From contig CAJGCZ010000066.1 of assembly GCA_904501975.1 (NCBI GenBank), positions 1 to 8,023 of the forward strand: a stretch of 8,023 nucleotides of DNA. The letters run 5' to 3'. The first letter of the stretch is position 1. Each line of letters starts with the position of its first letter. The notes below the pieces were generated by a model that worked only from the letters and a program-made list of their open reading frames with translations, was not told the origin of the DNA and did not search any database. Positions 1 through 5,367 of this stretch are shown in pieces. The position numbers were made by a program, and so were the translations under genes. The stretch is from an uncultured Akkermansia sp. GTDB lineage: Bacteria; Verrucomicrobiota; Verrucomicrobiia; Verrucomicrobiales; Akkermansiaceae.

Positions 1-89
1 ATGCCATAGTGGTACAAATCCACCCGCACCATCCCCTCCACCAGGGCCACATTCTCCACGCCATCCGCGTATATACGTTCCTTGCTCAT
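1..89 (-). CDS. Hypothetical protein, N-terminal fragment (runs off the left edge)
   Basis: An ATG on the minus strand at 89-87 opens a frame with no stop down to base 1. The 29 complete codons begin MSKERIYADGVENVALVEG and continue MVRVDLYHYG. I do not recognise the family. No signal peptide or membrane segment is visible in this part, which looks like the start of a soluble cytoplasmic protein. The start is supported by a strong promoter-like pair ending about 17 bases upstream of the ATG, which implies a very short leader. No clear Shine-Dalgarno sequence is present. The gene lies downstream of the recombinase on the same strand but appears to have its own promoter. The function cannot be assigned from so short a piece, and the frame could be spurious, although the promoter argues against that. 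Confidence 0.55.
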   Translation of the reverse strand, partial: MSKERIYADGVENVALVEGMVRVDLYHYG

Positions 90-106
90 AATCTATCGTA
101 CTCTAC

Positions 107-134
107 ATTATAGCACATCCACCCACCCAAACAA
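107..134 (-). promoter_or_regulatory. Sigma70-like promoter for the left-edge gene
   Basis: On the minus strand, TTGTTT (134-129) is followed after 16 bases by TATAAT (112-107), a perfect -10 consensus. It is preceded by TGC, which makes an extended -10 (TGnTATAAT). Transcription would start near base 100, giving a leader of only about 10 nt before the ATG at 89. This is a prediction from sequence. The exact -10 and the spacing are convincing, while the -35 is only a partial match. Confidence 0.55.
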
Positions 135-195
135 GCCAAAAGCTCATACACGCACGCTTTTTTAAGGGAGTTATGTATAAAAGCTCTGTCATCAC

Positions 196-1179
196 CTACG
201 CAAAATAACTTTTCGCAGCCTTTTTCAACGCGGGGCTCAGGTAGCGGCTGCGCAACAAGCTGAGGTCGCGGTGCCCCATCTCCAACTGTAGCTCAGGCAG
301 ATTGCGGAAAAATGCCGCATGATAACTCGCGAAGCTGTGGCGGCAAATATCCGGTACCCAATGGCGGAACCCCGCCGCCCGGCGCAAAGAATGCCAGCGC
401 TGCTGCCAGTTGCGGGGTATACGGCGCTCTTCCTCCCTGATATGGCTCAATTTGCGCAGCGGAACCATACGCCCGCCTCCCGTTTTACTCACTTTGGGGC
501 GTATGATGGCCACACGCTCCTCCCAACAAAAATCATCCTCCTGCAAACGACTTACCTCTGTGGGGCGTATGCCACTGTAGAGCATCAAGTGCAGCGAAAA
601 ACGCATGGCGCGGTGCTCCGGCAGCTCCGCCGTGCGCAGCAACTTCTCCACCTCCTCCGGCGTCAGCGGTTCCTTGGTTTTCTCCTTCACCTTGGGCACC
701 TCTACGCGTGCCACGGGGTTCACATCGCACCACTCTTGGCGTATGCCGTAGGCAAAAATGCTGTGGAGCACCGCCCTGCCCTTGATGTAGCTGCTGGTGC
801 ATGCCCCATAAGTGCGCTGCAACAACTCCCGGCATTGCGCCGTGCTCATCGCTCGCAGCGGTTGCTCCGCTATGCCCTCTTGCTTCAGCATGCGCCGTAA
901 GTGATACCGCAAATCACGCTTCGTGGTGCTGCGGCACCCCTCACGCGCTGCTATGCTCGCCCACCCCGCTGCTGCCAGGGTGCACGTGCGCTCACTGCGC
1001 TCCACCACTCGCACCCCCTCCTCTATCACTCGCCGTAGCAGGGCTATCACCTCTACCTTGCCCAGCCCCTCCGCTCGCTTCCCCAAGCGCTCGATGCCCT
1101 CCAACACCAAGCGCTCCGCGTCCAGTCTCCCCAGCGCCTGCCCCTCCAGCAGCTCGCTCCCTGTTGTCTCTGTTGTCAT
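196..1179 (-). CDS. Phage-type tyrosine recombinase / site-specific integrase
   Basis: This 327-residue protein is the usual size for an integrase of the phage family. Residues ~1-80 form a charged N-terminal extension, ~85-155 look like the SAM-like core-binding domain, and ~170-320 form the catalytic domain. Visible active-site residues are R205 (in YSGIRPTEVSRL), a candidate K232 in the beta-hairpin (VSKTGGG), R280 (in DICRHSFASYH), H303 (in EMGHRD) and the nucleophile Y313 (in RSRYLSP). The position usually filled by the first histidine of HxxR is D277. Such replacement also occurs in other recombinases, so activity is not excluded. The ATG at 1179 is preceded by a weak AAGAAG-type ribosome-binding site. 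The gene is divergent from hsdM and noticeably more GC-rich (about 73% in bases 961-1020). Its likely role is integration or excision of the island, or inversion of nearby DNA. Which of these applies cannot be decided here. It stops with TAG. Confidence 0.93.
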   Translation of the reverse strand: MTTETTGSELLEGQALGRLDAERLVLEGIERLGKRAEGLGKVEVIALLRRVIEEGVRVVERSERTCTLAAAGWASIAAREGCRSTTKRDLRYHLRRMLKQEGIAEQPLRAMSTAQCRELLQRTYGACTSSYIKGRAVLHSIFAYGIRQEWCDVNPVARVEVPKVKEKTKEPLTPEEVEKLLRTAELPEHRAMRFSLHLMLYSGIRPTEVSRLQEDDFCWEERVAIIRPKVSKTGGGRMVPLRKLSHIREEERRIPRNWQQRWHSLRRAAGFRHWVPDICRHSFASYHAAFFRNLPELQLEMGHRDLSLLRSRYLSPALKKAAKSYFA

Positions 1180-1188
1180 GGTTCTTCT

Positions 1189-1372
1189 TTGTGAAAGATT
1201 AAGTCAAGCATAAACCGTTTTTGCTCGAAGATTTGCATGAATCAGTCTATAGTTGTAAGACTTAATTGACAAATGCTATGTAGCCCTGCAACCACTTTTT
1301 GTAAAGCGAAGCAGTAAAAACAATACTGATAATCAATCAATTAAGTTGCAACAAACGTGTAATCTTTCACAA
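1189..1372. repeat. 13-bp perfect inverted repeat flanking the recombinase promoter
   Basis: TTGTGAAAGATTA at 1189-1201 is the exact reverse complement of TAATCTTTCACAA at 1360-1372. The arms are 158 bases apart and bracket the candidate recombinase promoter. The left arm sits against the ribosome-binding site of the recombinase. Possible roles are a pair of operator or recombinase arm-binding sites, or borders of an invertible promoter segment. All of these are inference. Confidence 0.6.
1244..1272 (-). promoter_or_regulatory. Candidate promoter of the recombinase gene
   Basis: On the minus strand, TTGTCA (1272-1267) is separated by 17 bases from TAGACT (1249-1244). Spacing is ideal, the -35 matches consensus at five of six positions, and the -10 is a moderate match. 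Transcription would start near 1237, giving a leader of about 58 nt. That leader contains one arm of the 13-bp inverted repeat just upstream of the start codon, so a protein binding there could control expression. Inferred from sequence only. Confidence 0.4.
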
Positions 1373-1438
1373 TGATTACAATGAGGCGCGCGCGCGTAGC
1401 GTCCTCCTTTTCATGCAACTCTCCACTTCGCTATTGAC

Positions 1439-1468
1439 TTGTACACCAAACAATAACAGGCATTAAAT
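1439..1468 (+). promoter_or_regulatory. Weak candidate promoter of the hsdMSR operon
   Basis: TTGTAC (1439-1444) is followed after 18 bases by TTAAAT (1463-1468). A better -35, TTGACT, lies at 1434-1439, but its spacing to this -10 is too long (23 bases). A weak AAGAAG ribosome-binding sequence at 1478-1483 precedes the hsdM ATG by ten bases. The evidence is weak and no stronger alternative was found close to hsdM. Confidence 0.25.
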
Positions 1469-1493
1469 AACCCTAACAAGAAGCATTGAATAA

Positions 1494-3242
1494 ATGACCG
1501 ACAAAGAATTAAAGAAACTGAAGGACGACCTCTGGCATTCCGCAGATATGCTGCGTTCAGGGGCTCACTTGGCTGCTAATAAATACGGTCAGCCAATCCT
1601 GGGACTCATTTTCCTGCGCTACGCGGACATCCTCTACAAGCAGCATAAGGCCAAAATTGAGGCCGAATACAACAAACGCAAGGGTACCCGCATGGAAAAA
1701 TCCATCCGAGAAATTTCCATAGAGGCCTGTGGATTTTACCTGCCACCGGAGGCTTCTTTCGATGCCATTAACGATGCCCCGGATGATGCCAACAAGGCTA
1801 CGCTGGTGAAAAAAGCCATGCAGGCTATCGAGGACAATAATGACAAGATGCCCGGGGTACTCCCCAAGGAGGTATACGGTCAGCTTGTGCCGGAGGAAGA
1901 GCCGGAGCTTCTTTCCAAGATTGTGCGTGTGTTCAAGGATATTCCCGAGAATATCAGCATTGACATTTTCGGTGAGATTTACGAGTTCTTCCTTGGTAAA
2001 TTTGCTATGGCAGAGGGGCAAGACGGTGGCATGTTCTATACCCCCGCCTCCGTAGTGCGCTACATGGTAGAGGTGTTGCAGCCTACATCCGGTGGCGACA
2101 AGAAGATTCTTGACCCGGCCTGTGGTTCCGGTGGCATGTTCGTACAGGCTGCCCGCTTCATGCACCGGCACAACACCAACGCAACAGATACGCTCAAGTT
2201 CCGCTGTTATGGCGTAGAAAAGGAGCCGGACACGGTGAAGCTGGCCAAGATGAACCTGCTGCTCAATAACGTGCGCGGTGATATCATCGAGGCTAACTCC
2301 TTCTATTCCGACCCCCACGATGCCGTTGGTAACTTCGACTATGTGATGGCTAACCCGCCGTTCAATGTGGACGAGGTGGTATATGATAAAGTGAAGGACG
2401 ATGCCCGTTTCAATACCTACGGCATCCCCAGAAACAAGACCAAAGCCACCGGCAAGAAGGAAAGCGACAAGAAGGAGACGGTGCCGAATGCCAACTATCT
2501 CTGGATTTCTTATTTTGCCTCCTCGCTGAATGAGTCCGGCAAGGCTGCGCTGGTCATGGCGAACTCTGCTTCCGATGCCGGAAAGAGCGAGTACGAAATC
2601 CGCAAGAAGATGATTGAGGAGGGCATCATCAGCCAGATGGTGACGCTTCCCTCCAATATGTTCGCCTCTGTCACCCTGCCCGCTACCCTTTGGTTCTTTG
2701 ATAAGGCGAAGGTTCATACTAAGCGTAAAGATGAAATTCTCTTCATCGATGCACGCAATGTGTTCACGCAGGTAGACCGCGCTCACCGTAAGTTCACCGA
2801 GGAACAGATTAAAAACCTCGGTATCATTACCCGCTTGTATGAGGGCGATACCCAGGCATACGCCGAACTGATAGAGGAATATCGTGAGGCTATGGCTGCC
2901 GCCCCGGTAACTTCCGATGATAAGGAGGAAAAGACCAAGGCTTATTATCAAGCCCAAATCGATTGGCTCACCGAGCGCTTCCCGGACGGCGTGTACTGCG
3001 ATGTCGTTGGCCTCTGCAAGGTTGCCAAGCTCGCTGGAGAGGACGGCATCATTGACCAGGACTATTCCCTTAATGCCGGGCGCTATGTCGGCGTGGTGAT
3101 TGAGGATGATGGTATGACTGCTGAGGAGTTTAAAGCGGAGATGCAGGCATTGAATGAGGAGTTGCAGGTATTAAATGAGGCATCATATAAATTGCAGGCT
3201 ACAATTACAGAAAACCTTAATTTCTTGATGGAGAAAAATTAA
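1494..3242 (+). CDS. hsdM: Type I restriction-modification system methyltransferase subunit HsdM
   Basis: This 582-residue adenine-N6 DNA methyltransferase subunit is in the usual HsdM size range. Residues ~5-150 form the N-terminal HsdM helical domain, which begins near LWHSADMLRSG and includes GLIFLRYAD. The catalytic domain carries TPASVV (183-188), the S-adenosylmethionine-binding motif LDPACGSGG (206-214) and the catalytic motif NPPF (287-290), typical of gamma-class adenine methylases. A C-terminal segment contains DYSLNAGRYVGV (523-534), also typical of HsdM. The last ~40 residues look coiled-coil and would contact HsdS. It works as M2S, transferring a methyl group to adenine in the sequence read by HsdS. 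The ATG at 1494 is preceded by AAGAAG ten bases upstream, and the N-terminus fits the family. It ends one base before the hsdS start, so the two are translationally linked. All key motifs are intact, so it should be active. Confidence 0.97.
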   Translation: MTDKELKKLKDDLWHSADMLRSGAHLAANKYGQPILGLIFLRYADILYKQHKAKIEAEYNKRKGTRMEKSIREISIEACGFYLPPEASFDAINDAPDDANKATLVKKAMQAIEDNNDKMPGVLPKEVYGQLVPEEEPELLSKIVRVFKDIPENISIDIFGEIYEFFLGKFAMAEGQDGGMFYTPASVVRYMVEVLQPTSGGDKKILDPACGSGGMFVQAARFMHRHNTNATDTLKFRCYGVEKEPDTVKLAKMNLLLNNVRGDIIEANSFYSDPHDAVGNFDYVMANPPFNVDEVVYDKVKDDARFNTYGIPRNKTKATGKKESDKKETVPNANYLWISYFASSLNESGKAALVMANSASDAGKSEYEIRKKMIEEGIISQMVTLPSNMFASVTLPATLWFFDKAKVHTKRKDEILFIDARNVFTQVDRAHRKFTEEQIKNLGIITRLYEGDTQAYAELIEEYREAMAAAPVTSDDKEEKTKAYYQAQIDWLTERFPDGVYCDVVGLCKVAKLAGEDGIIDQDYSLNAGRYVGVVIEDDGMTAEEFKAEMQALNEELQVLNEASYKLQATITENLNFLMEKN

Positions 3243-3243
3243 G

Positions 3244-4506
3244 ATGTGGAGAGTGTGTCGTATAGATGACTTGGGGGAAATAAATCGAGGAAAGTCCAAA
3301 CACAGGCCTCGAAATGATGCCCGTTTATTTGGCGGCAAGTACCCCTTCATTCAAACGGGTGATGTAAAAAAAGCCAATCTTTATATAAACGAATATAATA
3401 CTACATATTCGGAATTTGGCCTCGCCCAAAGTAAATTATGGCCCAAAGATACTCTTTGCATAACTATAGCAGCCAACATTGCAGAAAGTGCCATATTAGG
3501 GATTGATGCCTGCTTCCCTGATAGTGTGGTGGGATTTGTTCCAAAGAAAAATAAAGCAGACCTTAAATTCGTTAAATATTTATTGGACGAGTTTAAGGTA
3601 TATATGCAGCAAATTTCGAAAGGTACCACGCAAGACAATTTGTCGTTAGATAAACTGAGAAGAGTAAAGTTTTATGCTCCAGATTATGATACTCAGGTTA
3701 AGATTGCGAAAGTGATTTCCGTCTACGATGACCTAATTGAGAACAACAACAAGCGCATCAAGATTCTGGAGCAGATGGCCGAGAATCTGTACAAGGAGTG
3801 GTTTATCTGCTTCCGTTTCCCGGGGTATGAAAGCTCTTCTTTTGTTGCATCCAGCATTGGCCGAATTCCCGAAGGTTTTTCTGTCCTTAAAATGCAGGAT
3901 GTGATAAATTATCACATTGGAGGAGGTTGGGGTAGTGACGTAAGAGATAAAAATTTTGAATGTGAAGCTTTTGTTATTAGAGGGACTGATTTTCCTTATG
4001 TTAAAGAGGGAATCTTGTCTACATGTCCGAGACGATATCATAAGATTAATAATTATAGAACGCGCAAGCTGGAAGAAGGAGATATTATACTCGAGGTTTC
4101 AGGCGGTACAGCAGAACAACCTGTTGGAAGAGCCTTGCTGGTAACAAAAGATACACTTAGACGTTTTGGACGCAAATTAATATGCGCTAGTTTTTGTAAG
4201 TTAGTTCGATTAAAACGTAACATTATATCTCCGTATTATTTTATTTATTGGATGAACTTTTTGTATTCTACAAGAATTATAGAGAAATTTCAGCTTCAAT
4301 CTACAGGTATCATCAATTTTAAGTTTGAATATTTTTTTAAGAAGGGCGATATTCTTCTCCCTCCCGTCGATTTAATGCATATTTTTGTAGGAAAAATCAA
4401 GACAATCAAGGCACAAATAGACAAATTGGCAGAAGTTAATGAAAACCTCACCAAACAGCGAGACATGCTATTACCCCGTCTGATGAGCGGAAAGCTGGAA
4501 GTATAA
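3244..4506 (+). CDS. hsdS: Type I restriction-modification specificity subunit HsdS
   Basis: This 420-residue DNA-recognition subunit has the standard two-half layout. Target-recognition domain 1 is ~1-145 (includes KYPFIQTGDV and ITIAANIAESAIL). The central conserved helical spacer is ~150-187 (QVKIAKVISVYDDLIENNNK, then RIKILEQMAENLYKEWF). Target-recognition domain 2 is ~205-375. The C-terminal conserved helix is ~380-412, ending LLPRLMSGKLEV. Each recognition domain reads one half of a split target, and the helices set the gap between halves. The target sequence cannot be deduced here. The ATG lies one base after the hsdM stop, with GGAG (3230-3233) inside the end of hsdM as ribosome-binding site. 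The recognition domains are much more AT-rich than the helices (hand counts: 28% GC at 3541-3600 and 23% at 4201-4260, versus 47% at 3721-3840), suggesting exchange of recognition domains. No truncation is seen. Confidence 0.96.
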   Translation: MWRVCRIDDLGEINRGKSKHRPRNDARLFGGKYPFIQTGDVKKANLYINEYNTTYSEFGLAQSKLWPKDTLCITIAANIAESAILGIDACFPDSVVGFVPKKNKADLKFVKYLLDEFKVYMQQISKGTTQDNLSLDKLRRVKFYAPDYDTQVKIAKVISVYDDLIENNNKRIKILEQMAENLYKEWFICFRFPGYESSSFVASSIGRIPEGFSVLKMQDVINYHIGGGWGSDVRDKNFECEAFVIRGTDFPYVKEGILSTCPRRYHKINNYRTRKLEEGDIILEVSGGTAEQPVGRALLVTKDTLRRFGRKLICASFCKLVRLKRNIISPYYFIYWMNFLYSTRIIEKFQLQSTGIINFKFEYFFKKGDILLPPVDLMHIFVGKIKTIKAQIDKLAEVNENLTKQRDMLLPRLMSGKLEV

Positions 4507-4508
4507 CC

Positions 4509-4514
4509 AAGGAG
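4509..4514 (+). promoter_or_regulatory. Ribosome-binding site of hsdR
   Basis: AAGGAG lies seven bases before the ATG at 4522, inside the 15-base gap after the hsdS stop. It is the strongest Shine-Dalgarno match in the window and fixes the hsdR start. The short gap indicates that hsdR is co-transcribed with hsdM and hsdS. Confidence 0.8.
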
Positions 4515-4521
4515 ACGCGAT

Positions 4522-5304
4522 ATGGCAAAGTTAATCAGCGAGGACGACATCGAGCAAGCCGTGTTGGAACGACTTGCCTTGCCTGAGTTTGGGTATGAAA
4601 TAGTGAAATGTAACTCGACTCGAAATAATATAGAAGACCTGAATGACGGCACGGGGCGAGCATCCAAGAAAGAATGTGTTTTGCCGGAGGTATTGAAGAC
4701 TTCCCTGCGGCGCATCAATCCGCACATACCGGAAAGCATCATCGAGGAAGTGGTGCAGAAACTGCGTCGCGACTACACCGGCACGGACATGGTAGCCACC
4801 AACTATGAGCAGTACGGGAAAATCCGCAACGGTATTAAAGTCACTGTACGCCGTAATGGAAAGGATGATTTTGACTTTGTGCGCTTGGTAGACTTCGAGA
4901 ATCCGGAAAACAACACCTTTACTGCTGTATCACAAATGTGGATACAGGGTAAGGTATACTATCGCAGACCGGACATTCTCCTATTCATCAACGGGCTATC
5001 GATGGTGTTCATTGAGCTTAAAAACGGCGTAGTAAAGGTGGAGGAAGCATACAACACCAATCTACAAAACTACCGTAGGGATATCCCAAATCTCTTCGCC
5101 TTTAACCAGATTTGTGTGCTCTCCAATGGTCTGGAAACGAAGCTGGGGGCATTCAATGCCAGCTATGACTTCTTCTTCGACTGGCTCAAGGTGGATAGCG
5201 AAAAAGAAAAACCGAAACGTGGAGAAATCCGCGAGAGCGGCTTATCCATCCTATACTTCATCAATGGTCTGCTCAAGAAAGAGCGTTTGCTGGACTATAT
5301 CTAG
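4522..5304 (+). CDS. hsdR: HsdR N-terminal fragment: nuclease domain
   Basis: This 260-residue product would be made if the amber codon at 5302 terminates translation. It contains the HsdR N-terminal domain and the whole PD-(D/E)xK nuclease core: D151 (RRPDILLF), then E165 and K167 (VFIELKNG), followed by an LQNYRRDIP segment typical of HsdR nucleases. It ends at ERLLDYI, immediately before the first conserved block of the translocase. The strong AAGGAG at 4509 supports the start. On its own this domain lacks ATPase activity and the HsdM/S-binding region, so it should not restrict DNA. Whether it folds stably is unknown. Confidence 0.8.
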   Translation: MAKLISEDDIEQAVLERLALPEFGYEIVKCNSTRNNIEDLNDGTGRASKKECVLPEVLKTSLRRINPHIPESIIEEVVQKLRRDYTGTDMVATNYEQYGKIRNGIKVTVRRNGKDDFDFVRLVDFENPENNTFTAVSQMWIQGKVYYRRPDILLFINGLSMVFIELKNGVVKVEEAYNTNLQNYRRDIPNLFAFNQICVLSNGLETKLGAFNASYDFFFDWLKVDSEKEKPKRGEIRESGLSILYFINGLLKKERLLDYI

Positions 5305-5367
5305 AACTTTATCCTCTTCGAGAGCCAGAAGTACAAAATTATAGCGAAGAACCACCAGTACCTGGGT

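Larger units (their letters stand above)
1180..1493. other. Divergent intergenic control region between recombinase and hsdM
   Basis: This 314-base non-coding stretch is clearly more AT-rich than the flanking genes. It contains the candidate recombinase promoter, a weak plus-strand promoter before hsdM, a 13-bp perfect inverted repeat (1189-1201 and 1360-1372) and an inner imperfect inverted pair (around 1253-1268 and 1338-1351, sharing ACTTAATTG/CAATTAAGT). It also has a CG-alternating run at 1386-1396. I see no tRNA or convincing small ORF. The region is a plausible site for autoregulation by the recombinase or for recombination itself, but nothing proves that. Confidence 0.6.

Noticed and set aside
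138..163. Terminator after the recombinase or left-edge gene
   Set aside because: AAAAGC (138-143) and GCTTTT (156-161) could pair, but the stem is only six mostly A-T pairs, the loop is 12 bases and the T-run is part of the stem. A third copy (AAAAGC at 179-184) competes. Too weak to call.
319..1213. Plus-strand open frames opposite the recombinase
   Set aside because: They are rich in Ala, Pro, Cys and Arg as expected from antisense reading of GC-rich DNA, lack motifs, and overlap a recombinase with an almost complete catalytic set.
1180..1493. tRNA or att site for the integrase
   Set aside because: No cloverleaf-like sequence or tRNA 3' end was seen here or elsewhere in the window, and no convincing direct repeat links this region to the right-hand array.
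1557..2957. Long (466-codon) open frame on the minus strand opposite hsdM
   Set aside because: It lies entirely inside hsdM, whose methylase motifs are unmistakable. The translated minus frame shows no recognisable domain and has no ribosome-binding site worth noting. It is a shadow frame.
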